Counted from the stretch's first letter, positions 17,776 through 27,275 are shown. The stretch is DNA of 64,000 bases from G963665495 sp963677785 (GCA_963677785.2 CAXXDH010000001.1:186001-250000); one strand, 5' to 3'. A program made the numbers and translations. Notes: generated from the letters alone by a model not told the origin.

Positions 17776-19617
17776 TTACCGGCGGACTTCCTTGACGCGT
17801 TCCTCGTAGCCTTTGCGGAAAATTTTGAAGGAAATGCCCCAGGTATTCAATGTGGTGCCCAGGAACTGGTCCAGGGAACTCAGGGAGTTCAGATATGTGA
17901 TACGGGTGGACAGCTCGGTCTGCTGGGCGGTCACAAGGTCGTCTTCATAGGATAGCACGTTGAATGAGGAAGACAGCCCGTAGTTCAGTTTGGTCTGCTC
18001 GACCTGCAGTTTTTGTTGGGCCAGTCTGGTGGCGCGGCGGGCCGTTTCCAGCTGTTTGCTGTTGATGGCGATGGTGGTCAGCCGTTCGCGGAGTTCGGAA
18101 AGCAGGTCTTCTTCGTTTTTTCGAAATTGGATTCGGGCAATATAAAGCGATGACTGGGCGGAAAGCACGGCCTGGCGCAGGCTGCGTTCTTCCGATCCGA
18201 ACAGCGGGAAGGAAAGCGAGAGCCCCAGGCTCCATTGCAGCTGGCGCCCATCGGCCAGCGTCGTGGTATTCGCCAGCGGATAGTCCGTATCGGTCGCACT
18301 GCCGGTCAGCGAGGAGGTAGCCGTGAAATCCAGGTCCCAGAGGCGGTCGCGGCGGGCGATCATCAGATCGATTTCACTGCTCAGCAATTGCAGTTTTTCG
18401 GTCAGGTAGCTGGGGCTGTTTTCCAGCAGCAGCTTTTTGCATTTGTCGTATTCCAGCGGCAAGGTCTTGACCGCCAGTTTTTCTACGGGTTCGATAATGG
18501 TCTCGGCCTTCAGGTCCAGCTGGCGCAGCAGCGCAAGCCGGGCCGAATTGTAGTTGGAACGCGCGCTTTCCAGGGAAATTTCCTGAGAGGCTACGTTGGA
18601 TTCATACTGTACGAGGTCCATGGAGGCCAGTTTGCCCAATTTGACCTTGACCTTGGCCACTTCCAGATTTTTCCGCGAGCGCTGCAGCGAGTCCTTGGCA
18701 ATGGCAAGACTCCACTTTGCATCAAGCAGCGAGCGGTAATCCCTAATGGTTTCCGTCACCTGGGTGATGATGGTCTGTTTCAGGTTCAACAGATTGACCT
18801 TGGAGTTGATTTTGGCCTGGCGCGAAGTGGCCATGCTGTAATCGTAGCCAAAGCCCTTGAGCAGAGGCTGTGAAAAACTCAAGGTCAGATCGCTTTGCAG
18901 CGAACTGCTTTTCGTGGGGTCCCAGCCGATGTCCTGGGAAAGGGCTGAACCGCCTCCAAAGGTCCGGGAGTAGGCGTCTTCGCTGCTTTTTGTGCCGCCC
19001 CAGCTTACGCTGTAGGTTGCGCCGCCCGGTACGTTGCCTCTGAGCTTGGGGCCTCCTTCGACCGAAGTGCTGTAATCTTTCGAACGGTTGAACGAATAAC
19101 TCGAGAGGCTGCCGGTTTTGTCCGTATGGGACGTGGTCAGGGAGTCGTTATAGGCGTGTTTGAGTGTGCCCGAAATGGTGACGTTGGGCACGAAATAATA
19201 GATGGTATTGGTCACCAGATTGAATTTTTGCAGCACCCGGTTGATGTAGGCGATTTCAATATTCACGTTGCGCCGCAAAGCCAGGACCACGCATTCTTCA
19301 AGAGTCATTCTGACGGCGTTTTCTGGCGTGTCTTCATCAGCAACTTTGATGAGTTGCGTCAGGTCCTCGTCCTTGAGGGGCGGGGCCTGCGTTTTTTTCC
19401 GGATGTCGTTTTTCAGAGAAACAAAGTCGTCGGAGGTGTCATGAGTCGGAGGAGTCACGTCTTCCGCCCGGTTTGCTGCGGATTTCAGGGCATTTTGCGG
19501 GGAATCAACCGTTTTGTCCTGTCCAAAGGCCGGGGAGTGGGGAAACAACACGCACCACACCAGGATCAGGGGCAAGGACAAAAGGCAGAGGCGAAGCAGC
19601 AAGCAGCGTTTTTCCAT
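17776..19617 (-). CDS. TolC family outer membrane efflux protein
   Basis: The 613-residue protein has a signal peptide (residues 1-33, hydrophobic core to SPAFGQ) and two OEP repeats with long helices and beta-strand segments typical of TolC. The N-terminal extension after the signal (about 34-110) is longer than in E. coli TolC. It is the first gene of the six-gene minus-strand operon ending at 12290 and provides the outer-membrane duct for the MacB-like pump. No ribosome site is obvious before ATG 19617. Confidence 0.88.
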   Translation of the reverse strand: MEKRCLLLRLCLLSLPLILVWCVLFPHSPAFGQDKTVDSPQNALKSAANRAEDVTPPTHDTSDDFVSLKNDIRKKTQAPPLKDEDLTQLIKVADEDTPENAVRMTLEECVVLALRRNVNIEIAYINRVLQKFNLVTNTIYYFVPNVTISGTLKHAYNDSLTTSHTDKTGSLSSYSFNRSKDYSTSVEGGPKLRGNVPGGATYSVSWGGTKSSEDAYSRTFGGGSALSQDIGWDPTKSSSLQSDLTLSFSQPLLKGFGYDYSMATSRQAKINSKVNLLNLKQTIITQVTETIRDYRSLLDAKWSLAIAKDSLQRSRKNLEVAKVKVKLGKLASMDLVQYESNVASQEISLESARSNYNSARLALLRQLDLKAETIIEPVEKLAVKTLPLEYDKCKKLLLENSPSYLTEKLQLLSSEIDLMIARRDRLWDLDFTATSSLTGSATDTDYPLANTTTLADGRQLQWSLGLSLSFPLFGSEERSLRQAVLSAQSSLYIARIQFRKNEEDLLSELRERLTTIAINSKQLETARRATRLAQQKLQVEQTKLNYGLSSSFNVLSYEDDLVTAQQTELSTRITYLNSLSSLDQFLGTTLNTWGISFKIFRKGYEERVKEVRR

Positions 19618-19755
19618 ACGTATAAGTAGTGCAATCTGGTCAAGGGCGCCAGCGTTTTGCGCGGTGTTTGTGAAGGCGTTTATAGATACGTCGCTGCATA
19701 TTGACTTATCCTATGAGCGGCATCATGCCAAGCGTATTCAGCCGTAAAGCTTTGA

Positions 19756-19899
19756 ACAGCGTGTAGAATTCCGCAGGCTTCCTGTAAAATGGAAGAGTTC
19801 AGGCGTGTCGCCACTCGGTTTGAAAAGTTGGGAAAAACCTTTGTGACCAGGGGCATCGTTGCTTCATGTTTAATTTTGCTACGATATTTTAGAGCCAGG
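19756..19899 (+). pseudogene. IS5-type transposase C-terminal remnant
   Basis: The in-frame stretch includes EEFRRVATRFEKLGKTF, which resembles the C-terminal signature of IS5-family DDE transposases (FRRIATRYEKL..F). The DDE catalytic core upstream is missing and the frame carries no start or ribosome site. It is a decayed fragment, marking past insertion activity at the edge of the gene-poor 19.6-21.5 kb stretch. Confidence 0.55.
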
Positions 19900-20101
19900 G
19901 CCAGCAGACAATACTCTATTTTATACTGTGTGCGGATCCAGGGCTTGCAGCCTCTTAGCGAATGTATGAGTTTGGAGGCTGTTATGACCCCATGGGTTGG
20001 CATTCCCCCAACCAAGGCTCTTAAGTCGCTCTATGTCGAAAACTCACCAAAAGCGACTAAGTCTGGCAGGGCGTGGGGCAAAGCACCAATTAACTCAGTT
20101 G

Positions 20102-20223
20102 TTAATCAGTGCAGAAAATTTTTAACTCTCTTGCACTGAGTTATAAGGACGGCCCCGCTATTGTCGGGGGCAGCGGCTTGTGCCGCGGGAACGGGCCTTT
20201 AAGAATTTTTCGCTCTCTAATAA
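20102..20223 (+). repeat. Structured dispersed repeat, copy 1 (divergent)
   Basis: About 122 bases with outer arms ending in TTAA/TAATAA, a TTTTTAAC ... TTTAAGAATTTTTCGCTC closing stem, the motif GTTATAAG, a GCCCCG/CGGGGGC hairpin and GCGGC-TTGT-GCCGC. The order of elements matches copies at 20810, 21298 and 48358, but hairpin sequences differ while pairing is kept. Confidence 0.55.
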
Positions 20224-20363
20224 AAATGAAATTGCTCTGTATGCCGTACGAAAAGGGCAGTTTCCATAGTATTGAAAACCGCCCTTGTGCAGTACAAATG
20301 CCCCTTATTTGCGCGCAACTGACGATTCAAAGGCGGCCGGTTAATCGCCCGGCATTTACCGGG

Positions 20364-20627
20364 CTACTGTTTATTACAGACCCAGCCAGTTTGCGACGAA
20401 TATTGCTCGTGGCCCGTATTGATCAACTTCGATGCATTCGAATTACCTATATAATAATGAAGTATTTCTTCTTTGATACCAGTTTTCACTTTTAAGAAGT
20501 TTCCTCCTATACCTCCGGCGCCGCAATCCTTAGACGTTTGGTTACCAACACACCGGCACCTATAACTATCCGCATTCGCCGTGGCGGCCAGCAATACGAA
20601 AACAACACTCAACAACAAAACTTTCAT
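20364..20627 (-). CDS. Small secreted cysteine-containing protein, function unknown
   Basis: An 87-residue protein with a clear signal peptide (MKVLLLSVVFVLLAATANA, cleavage before DSYRC). The mature part of about 68 residues holds four cysteines (CRC, KDC, WVC) and an alpha/beta-looking stretch (KVKTGIKEEILHYYIG). AGGAG lies 7 bases before ATG 20627. I recognise no family. The gene is more AT-rich than its neighbours and sits alone between two copies of the structured repeat (20102-20223 and 20810-20930), suggesting acquired DNA. Confidence 0.6.
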   Translation of the reverse strand: MKVLLLSVVFVLLAATANADSYRCRCVGNQTSKDCGAGGIGGNFLKVKTGIKEEILHYYIGNSNASKLINTGHEQYSSQTGWVCNKQ

Positions 20628-20809
20628 CCCGATCTCCTGATTTAGATGCATATTGAAAGATAATAGTAAGACTCTCCTCACGCAGTCCGATGAGCAAAAC
20701 AGTGCTTATAGAAACAAATACGCTGTAAAGAGATTGAACTTCATTAACAAAGTCTTACGACAAGGTTACATTTGGATAAAATTGAACCAGCAAGAGGAGC
20801 AGTTGCGGA

Positions 20810-20930
20810 ATATTACTGGGAGCAGAAAGTTTTTAACGTTCGTTTTCCTGTTATGGGATTTGCTCCGCTCGTAGCGGGGCTTGGCGGCGGATGCCGCCGG
20901 AGCGCGCCGTTATGTATTTTGCGCTCAATA
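20810..20930 (+). repeat. Structured dispersed repeat, copy 2 (divergent)
   Basis: Same plan as copy 1: ATTACTGGGAGCAGAAAGT opening arm, GTTTTTAACG, a GCTCCGCT-CGT-AGCGGGGC hairpin, GGCGGC-GGAT-GCCGCC hairpin, then CGTTATGTATTTTGCGCTC closing arm. Differences from copies 3 and 4 keep the stems paired. Confidence 0.65.
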
Positions 20931-21297
20931 CCAGGTTGCGTATAAGTGAAGGGGCAGCGAGAGGTAACCATCCGCTGAAAGACAATGCGTTTTTGTCTGC
21001 ACCGGGAGGCTAACGCCGTTGCAAAAGGCATGACGGCAAAAATATCCGTAATCAAGCGCTGGGGCTGCCGCGATAGCAACAAGAAGCAATTGCAGATGCA
21101 GACAAGAATTTATTTCTTTTGCAGTCTGTCAAATCTCTACCAGGAGTGTAGTAAAATCGGAGCCACCCACTGAGTTTCCGGAAGACTTCTTTTGAAAACA
21201 GAAGTTGTACAAGATCGTCCGGATTTGATCCTCATCAACATATTTGTAGGCAATGACTCGATATGTCCTGGAAGGTCACTTCTCTGCCGTTCAATTA
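20931..21297. other. Spacer between structured repeats, no convincing gene
   Basis: A short plus-strand frame (21030-21173) and a minus-strand frame ending near 21132 (without a start codon) have no recognisable family. Nothing here can be called a gene with confidence. Confidence 0.4.
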
Positions 21298-21427
21298 TAT
21301 TACCGGGAGCACGAAGTATTTAACATTTCGTTGATCCCGGTTATAAGAACGATCATGCCGCAGGCGGGGTTAAGCGGCGATAGCCGCGCTGGAGCGGGCC
21401 GTTAAGTACTTTTCGCTCCAAGTAATA
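21298..21427 (+). repeat. Structured dispersed repeat, copy 3
   Basis: Begins TATTACCGGGAGCACGAAGT and ends GTACTTTTCGCTCC followed by AAGTAATA. The two ends form an imperfect stem of more than 20 pairs. Inside are TCGTT ... AACGA and GCGGC-GATA-GCCGC hairpins. It is nearly identical (about five substitutions over about 125 bases) to the inverted copy at 48358-48489. It lies 88 bases before recD2. Confidence 0.8.
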
Positions 21428-21515
21428 GTAGGTGTGTTGCGCCGGAAATGCTCTCGCGTATCTGTATCCGGCTGTTCCGCTTTTCAAACACAGCTTTTTT
21501 TATTAAACTTTCTGG

Positions 21516-23816
21516 ATGTCAGATGTCGAGCACAGAGCACCAGAGCCCGCCGGTCGGGAGATTCCCGAACGGGACGCTGACCAGCAGGGGGCCTCGCCGG
21601 AAGCTGTCGCCGCGCCCGAGCGCCAGACGCTCATCGGCGAGATCGTCCGCATCACTTTCACCAATCAGGAGAACGGCTATACGGTCGCCAAGGTCAAGAT
21701 GAAAGGCCGGCGCGATGCCGTGACCGTGGTGGGGACCATGCTTGATCCGCTGCCAGGGCAGCGTGTTACCGCTGTGGGCGACTGGCAGGAAAACCCCAAG
21801 TACGGCGAGCAGTTCAAGGCCGACGAGGTCCATTGTACGCTGCCCAGCACCAAAGCGGGCATCCGGATGTTCCTCAAGTCCGGGTTGATCAAGGGCGTGG
21901 GGGATACCTACGCGGACCGGATCGTGGATTATTTCGGCGCGGAAACCCTGGATATTCTGGACAACGAACCCGAGCGGCTGCTCGAGGTGGACGGCATCGG
22001 CAACAAAAAGCTCGATCTGATCAAGGATTCCTGGGCCGAGCAACAGGACATCCGCGAATTGATGCTTTTTCTGCAGACCCAGGGGGTGAGCGCGTCCTAC
22101 GCGGTCCGGCTGTTCAAATTTTACGGACAGGACGCCCTGCGGATTATCAAGAGCAATCCCTACAAGCCGGCCATGGACATTCCGGGCATCGGCTTTCTCA
22201 CCGCGGACCGCATCGCGGCCAAGCTGGGCATAGCCAAATACAGCCAGGAGCGGGCCGAGGCCGCGGTCATCTACATGCTGCGGCAGATGACGGACAAGGG
22301 GCACGTGTTCGTGCCGCGCCAGGAACTGGCTGAGCTTTGCGCCAAACAGCTGGACGTGCCCGAGGAACCGCTGCTCAAGGCAGTGGAGGTGCTGCGCCTG
22401 GAACAGTGGCTGCATGAGGAGTCCCTGGAAAAAGAGGGCGAAGAAGGCGGTACGGCCGTGTACCTGGCGCCCTTTCATGTGGCCGAATGCGGCATTGCCA
22501 AAAAACTGGGCAAGCTTTTGGCCACGCCCAAGACCGTACGGCCTATCAAGGCCGAGCAGGCCATTGACTGGGTACAGGAGAAATTCGATCTGACCCTGGC
22601 CAAAAACCAGGCCGAAGCCATCCGTCAGGCAGCGGACCGCAAGGTACTGGTGATCACGGGCGGACCGGGTACGGGCAAGACCACCATCATCAACGCGGTG
22701 TTGCGCATTTTTTCCAAGCTGGAATCCAGGCCATTGCTGGCAGCGCCCACGGGCCGGGCGGCCAAGCGTATGGCCGAGGCCACTGGCCGTGAGGCCAAGA
22801 CCATTCACCGCCTGCTGGAGTATCTGCCGCAGACAGGGGCTTTCAAACGCAACGAGGAAACGCCTCTGGAGTGCAGTCTGCTGATCGTGGACGAGGCCTC
22901 CATGATCGATACCATTCTGATGTACCATCTGCTTAAGGCCGTGCCCCTGGGCGCGACCCTGATTCTGGTGGGGGACGTGAATCAGCTGCCTTCCGTGGGG
23001 CCGGGCAATGTGCTGCGTGACATCATCAATTCGGGCGCGGTGCCCGTGGTGGAGCTGAACGAAATTTTCCGCCAGGCCCAGGAAAGCGCCATCATCGTCA
23101 ACGCCCACGCCATCAACTCCGGACACATGCCCAATCTGGAAAGCTCGCGCGAGGTGCTATCGGATTTTTACTTTATCCGGCGTCCGGATCCGGAAACGGC
23201 CGCGGATCTGATTGTGGATCTGGTCAAAAATCACATTCCGCGCCGCTTTAAACTGGACCCCTTCAACGACATCCAGGTGCTTACACCCATGCACAAGGGC
23301 GCGGCAGGCGCCACCAATCTGAACAAGCGGCTGCAGGAAGCGCTCAACCCCGGACAGCAGTCTCTGACCCGAGGTGGCCGGACCTTCAAGTTGCACGACA
23401 AGGTCATGCAGATCCGCAACAATTACGACAAGGAAGTCTTTAACGGCGACATCGGGCGGATTGTGCGGATCTATGAGAACGCGGCCCTGGACGTGCTTTT
23501 CGACGACCGCGAGGTACAGTTCACCGCGCCAGAGTTGGAAGAAATTGTTCAGGCCTACGCCGTCTCCGTGCATAAATCCCAGGGCAGCGAATACCCTGCC
23601 GTGGTGGTGCCGGTGCTGACGCAGCATTATGTGCTGCTGCAGCGCAATCTGATCTATACGGCCATTACCCGCGGCAAAAAGCTGGTGATTCTGGTGGGAA
23701 CCGAACGGGCCCTGAACATTGCCGTCAAAAACAACGAACCCCAGAAGCGCCATACGCTCCTGGAAAAACGCCTCAACCCCAAATCAGCCGTGCCCCTGGA
23801 ATGCGTCCCTGATTGA
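21516..23816 (+). CDS. recD2: RecD2-type DNA helicase
   Basis: A 766-residue SF1B helicase. The N-terminal OB-like domain (about 38-105, GEIVRITFTNQENGYTVAKV) and helix-hairpin-helix repeats (GVGDTYADRI, VDGIGNKKLDLI, IPGIGFLTADRI) distinguish RecD2 from RecBCD RecD. Walker A GGPGTGKTT (near 387-395), Walker B LLIVDEAS, a GDVNQLPSVGPG motif and the C-terminal UvrD-type motif AVSVHKSQGSEYP are present. RecD2 acts in DNA repair and replication-fork processing without RecBC. The first 35 residues are low-complexity and no ribosome site precedes ATG 21516, so the true start may be downstream. It is followed 30 bases later by the lipoprotein gene. Confidence 0.92.
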   Translation: MSDVEHRAPEPAGREIPERDADQQGASPEAVAAPERQTLIGEIVRITFTNQENGYTVAKVKMKGRRDAVTVVGTMLDPLPGQRVTAVGDWQENPKYGEQFKADEVHCTLPSTKAGIRMFLKSGLIKGVGDTYADRIVDYFGAETLDILDNEPERLLEVDGIGNKKLDLIKDSWAEQQDIRELMLFLQTQGVSASYAVRLFKFYGQDALRIIKSNPYKPAMDIPGIGFLTADRIAAKLGIAKYSQERAEAAVIYMLRQMTDKGHVFVPRQELAELCAKQLDVPEEPLLKAVEVLRLEQWLHEESLEKEGEEGGTAVYLAPFHVAECGIAKKLGKLLATPKTVRPIKAEQAIDWVQEKFDLTLAKNQAEAIRQAADRKVLVITGGPGTGKTTIINAVLRIFSKLESRPLLAAPTGRAAKRMAEATGREAKTIHRLLEYLPQTGAFKRNEETPLECSLLIVDEASMIDTILMYHLLKAVPLGATLILVGDVNQLPSVGPGNVLRDIINSGAVPVVELNEIFRQAQESAIIVNAHAINSGHMPNLESSREVLSDFYFIRRPDPETAADLIVDLVKNHIPRRFKLDPFNDIQVLTPMHKGAAGATNLNKRLQEALNPGQQSLTRGGRTFKLHDKVMQIRNNYDKEVFNGDIGRIVRIYENAALDVLFDDREVQFTAPELEEIVQAYAVSVHKSQGSEYPAVVVPVLTQHYVLLQRNLIYTAITRGKKLVILVGTERALNIAVKNNEPQKRHTLLEKRLNPKSAVPLECVPD

Positions 23817-23846
23817 CGCGTTATGGCCGGTCTTGGAGGGTTCGCC

Positions 23847-25241
23847 ATGATTTCACGCTCCCTGAGTTTCCAGCCTCCTGTGTTTTTACTCCTGTTTTTA
23901 TTGCTGTGCAGTCTGTCCGGATTGCTGGGGGGGTGCGCAAAATGTCCGGTATGCTGTCCGCAGCCCTATGAGATCCGCGATCTGCAGGTAAACGGCCTGC
24001 GCGAGATTCCGCAGGATCTGCACTATTACGCGCGTCAGGCCGGGGCGGACAAGCCGTTGCTGACTCCCCAACGCCAGAAGGCGCTGCTGGACACTTTTCT
24101 CAAGCATTTTTTCAGCCCCTGGCAAATGAACAAATCCGGACTGACAGCCAACCAGGCGTTCTGGGGCATCGGCTCCTATGGTTCCAAACAGGGCTTCGGC
24201 GAAAACAAACTCCCGCGCGACAAAGAATGGTTCCGCGCGCAGGTGGCCAACGCGCGCCCCGCGAGTTTTCCCAGTCTGGCGCAGAAAGCAATTCTGGTGC
24301 AGAACTGCGCCCTGCGGGTTTTTCCCACGGACAAACCGTTTTTCTATGATTTCAACTGGGCGGGCGAGGGCTATCCGTTCGATTACTTCCAGGCTTCGGC
24401 CTTGCCTGCCGGAACGCCCGTATTGGTCACGCATCAGTCCGCGGACGGGGCCTGGCTGTTCGTGGAGTCCGGTCTGGTATCGGGCTGGGTGCACGCGCAG
24501 GATATGGCTACGGTGGATTCGGACTTCATGACTGCGTACCGGACCGGCGCTTACGCCGGGGTGCTGGCCGATGACGTGTCACTACGTACGCCCGACGGGC
24601 GCTTTGTGCTGCGCGCCGGAGTGGGGGCGCTCTTTCCCCTGCGTTCCGGCGAAAACGCGGCTCGGCTGCTGGCACCGGTCCGGGATTTCAACGGCCGGGC
24701 CGTGGTGGTGGAATGCCGGGCGGATGAGGGGCTTGCCGCTCCCATGCCCCTGGCTGCCACGCCGGGCAATTTCGCCCGGGTAGCTTCTTCTCTGGCGGGC
24801 CAGCCCTACGGCTGGGCCGGGCTGTACGGAGATCGCGATTGTTCGGCTCTGCTGCGGGACCTGTATACGCCTTTCGGCATCTGGCTGCCGCGCAATTCCC
24901 GTGCTCAGGCCAAGGCCGGAACCGTACAAAAACTGGAAGGTGAGTCGCGTGAAGCGAAAGAACGTGTTGTATTGGACAAGGGACTTCCTTTCCTGACCCT
25001 GCTGGGTATGCGCGGGCACATCATGCTCTATGTGGGCGAATACAAAGGACGGGCGGTGGTTTTTCAAAATATCTGGGGCCTGCGTCTGAAACATCCCGAA
25101 ACGACCTGCGAACGTTCCGGGCGGCTGGTCATCGGCCGGGCCGTGTGTACCAGCCTGGACCCCGCAACGGAGGTCCCGGACGTCCGGCGATCTGATAAAC
25201 GGCTCATCGATCGAATCAACACGCTGACTCTTTTGAAATAA
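23847..25241 (+). CDS. SH3-domain NlpC/P60 lipoprotein, probable peptidoglycan hydrolase
   Basis: A lipoprotein signal ends in LLGGC with lipidated Cys30. SH3-like segments (about 140-220 and 225-295) precede an NlpC/P60 domain with catalytic Cys in YGDRDCSALLRDLY (near 338) and His in MRGHIMLYVG (near 394). It probably cleaves stem peptides of peptidoglycan while anchored in a membrane. GGAGG 7 bases before ATG 23847 sets the start. It lies directly after recD2 in the same direction, but the two have no known shared role. Confidence 0.88.
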   Translation: MISRSLSFQPPVFLLLFLLLCSLSGLLGGCAKCPVCCPQPYEIRDLQVNGLREIPQDLHYYARQAGADKPLLTPQRQKALLDTFLKHFFSPWQMNKSGLTANQAFWGIGSYGSKQGFGENKLPRDKEWFRAQVANARPASFPSLAQKAILVQNCALRVFPTDKPFFYDFNWAGEGYPFDYFQASALPAGTPVLVTHQSADGAWLFVESGLVSGWVHAQDMATVDSDFMTAYRTGAYAGVLADDVSLRTPDGRFVLRAGVGALFPLRSGENAARLLAPVRDFNGRAVVVECRADEGLAAPMPLAATPGNFARVASSLAGQPYGWAGLYGDRDCSALLRDLYTPFGIWLPRNSRAQAKAGTVQKLEGESREAKERVVLDKGLPFLTLLGMRGHIMLYVGEYKGRAVVFQNIWGLRLKHPETTCERSGRLVIGRAVCTSLDPATEVPDVRRSDKRLIDRINTLTLLK

Positions 25242-25800
25242 TTGTTTTTTTCGCCGGAATTCGGGAAGCTGATGTTGACAGCGCGCAGACTAAAAAGTTA
25301 TAAAATATATGTATATTTGGTAATAAATGCCTATGGCGGCTGCAGTCGGCACAGCCAGGTCGGATAGATGGCAGATGTGCCTTGGCGCATATAATGTGCA
25401 AAGATTACTGATGAGATGGCCCACCCCTCCAACAGTGGGAGATTTCAAGGAACCTAATCAACCTTGAATAGGAGCCTTCCCATTAGTAATTAATACGGCG
25501 GTAAATGTTCATATTTGGTTTTACGGAAGGAAAACGCGTTGACTGTTCAGATAGAGCTATTTTCTGTTTTGGTTGACGCATGCAGTATTTTGCAGGGTGA
25601 GAAGCAAAATATCGCATTCAGGTTACAGATGGGGACTCTATTTCGTTCAGTGGGACTGCTTACATTTCTAGATCCCTGCCGTTTTTCCACAGCTGTTTGT
25701 CTGGGGGCTCTTTTATATAGCGCTGTTGCGTTTTGAACAGGCCTCCTGATGGATAGCATTTGTATCAGTTGTATTTGTATCTTGAGATAAAGGAATATCC
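25242..25800. other. Intergenic region upstream of the GntR gene
   Basis: 559 AT-rich bases without a convincing gene; a TTG-started frame at 25515-25736 has no family resemblance. Three TTGTAT repeats (25760-25765, 25769-25774, 25775-25780) lie just before the GntR gene and might be regulator sites. Confidence 0.4.
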
Positions 25801-26517
25801 GTGTTTCGTTCAGCAAAAAAAGATAAAATTTCTTCGTCCATTATTCAACAAATCAAATCGGCTATATTATCAGGAGAGGTATCGCCGGGCGAGGCTTTGC
25901 CCCCGGAAAAAGATCTTGTGGAGCAATTTGGAGTGAGCAAGCATACCTTGCGCGAGGCCCTGCGTACGCTTGAAAGCATGGGGCTCATCACCATCAAACG
26001 CGGAGCAGGCGGCGGGCCCGTTGTAAGCGAAGTCGACATAGAGACGGCACGCGAAAGCTTTGCGAATTTTCTTCATTTTAAAAATGTCTCTCTTTCGGAT
26101 CTTTCGGAAGTCAGGATACTCATAGAACCTTATCTGGCCAGAAAGGCGGCCGAAAGTTTTACGCAACAGGACCTGGACAATTTGAATGAATTTCAGGAAC
26201 AGTGTCAGAAACTATACGACCAGGGGAAAACGCTTGTCGGGGCCAAGGCGGAAATCGGGTTTCATGTCTACCTGGCAGAGCGTACGGGCAATGCCGTTCT
26301 GCTTGTCATTCTTGATTTTGTGAACAACCTGCTCACCGACCTCAAACAAAGTATCAATCCTGGAAAACAATTCGCCAAAGACGTCCTGGTGGCGCACCAG
26401 CGTATCATAGACGCCATAACCGCAAAAGACGGCGAGCGCGCGTCTCAATATATGCTGGAGCATATCCGCGAGGTGGAAAGCAAGCTTAGAGCCATTGATA
26501 CGGGCGGGGCCGCTTAA
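25801..26517 (+). CDS. GntR family regulator, FadR/FCD subfamily
   Basis: A 238-residue regulator with an N-terminal GntR winged helix (about 9-75: PPEKDLVEQFGVSKHTLREALRTLESMGLI, then RGAGGGPVV) and an all-helical FCD ligand domain with the expected metal-binding residues (near EVRILIEPYLARKAA, FHVYLAERTGN, HQRIIDAI). It starts with GTG behind AAAGGA. It is probably the regulator of the convergent catabolic cluster 26721-31717. FCD ligands are often hydroxy or dicarboxylic acids; the ligand here is unknown. Confidence 0.88.
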   Translation: MFRSAKKDKISSSIIQQIKSAILSGEVSPGEALPPEKDLVEQFGVSKHTLREALRTLESMGLITIKRGAGGGPVVSEVDIETARESFANFLHFKNVSLSDLSEVRILIEPYLARKAAESFTQQDLDNLNEFQEQCQKLYDQGKTLVGAKAEIGFHVYLAERTGNAVLLVILDFVNNLLTDLKQSINPGKQFAKDVLVAHQRIIDAITAKDGERASQYMLEHIREVESKLRAIDTGGAA

Positions 26518-26720
26518 CAGTTGCATATGGAGCCATATTATCCGCAGCCGCTGAGACTGCCGGCGAATAATTGGGCTCCGTGCGGCGTTCTGTAAAGGAT
26601 GTGTGAAGGAATATTTTGAGAAGCGGGACGGGATGAGAGCTGCACGGCGGCATCAGTCTCTTCGCATATGGTTCCCGCAGTCGCCTTCGAAGGACGCGGA
26701 AGGCTGTCCGAAGAATTTTA

Positions 26721-27257
26721 TTAAATGGCGGCTTGCATGGGGTGGTAGGTTTCCTGATTGCGGACTGTGTCCTGCCTTTTTTTCAATATGCTGAGTATTC
26801 TCCGCAACTGCTGCAACTGCTCGCGTTGTGCGTCGAAGCATTCTTTGACAAGCGGAATTTCACTCGCGGGCAAGACATCCATCATTTCGCTCAAGTACAG
26901 AATCATATCTTTGGCTGATTGGGAAGCAAGCAGAACAAGTTCCAGCACGTCCAGGTCGTCGAGAGACACTTCTTCAGATTGGTCATCACAATACAGCGCA
27001 TGCGAATCCAACAGCGCCTCGAGATAGTTTAACAATTTTTTTTCAAAATGGTCATTCGGAATGTTGCGTAAGCGCATGCGTATGGACATGGCTTTAAAAA
27101 TCATCTGATGCCGCACGGCACTATCGGCGAAGTGCATCAAGCTGTGCCTGATAGTGGGGTGGGAGACCATCTTGGCGGCCTTTTCATAGATTTTTTGCCC
27201 GCTGGCTTCCAGATTCATAGCGGTAATAACGGCATCATAGGCATTAAGCACAACCAT
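26721..27257 (-). CDS. Ferritin-like helical protein
   Basis: A 178-residue, all-helical protein beginning with AYDAVITAMNLEASGQKIYEKAAKM, which resembles the first helix of rubrerythrin/ferritin-like proteins. The canonical second ExxH pair is not clear (ADSAVRHQMIF), so iron binding is doubtful. GAGGAG lies 6 bases before the ATG. It is the last gene after the GntP permease, separated by a 13-pair hairpin (27276-27311). Confidence 0.55.
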   Translation of the reverse strand: MVVLNAYDAVITAMNLEASGQKIYEKAAKMVSHPTIRHSLMHFADSAVRHQMIFKAMSIRMRLRNIPNDHFEKKLLNYLEALLDSHALYCDDQSEEVSLDDLDVLELVLLASQSAKDMILYLSEMMDVLPASEIPLVKECFDAQREQLQQLRRILSILKKRQDTVRNQETYHPMQAAI

Positions 27258-27275
27258 CTCGTACTCCTCTTATTG

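Noticed and set aside
21298..21427. Integron attC sites, because the repeats contain ATTTAAC and GTTAAGT boxes like RYYYAAC/GTTRRRY
   Set aside because: Pairing and sequence conservation extend well outside these boxes, the L-box pattern is absent, copies 1 and 2 do not fit the boxes, and there is no integrase.
25515..25736. Possible 73-residue plus-strand gene before the GntR gene
   Set aside because: TTG start, no good ribosome spacing, no family; hydrophobic pattern alone is weak.
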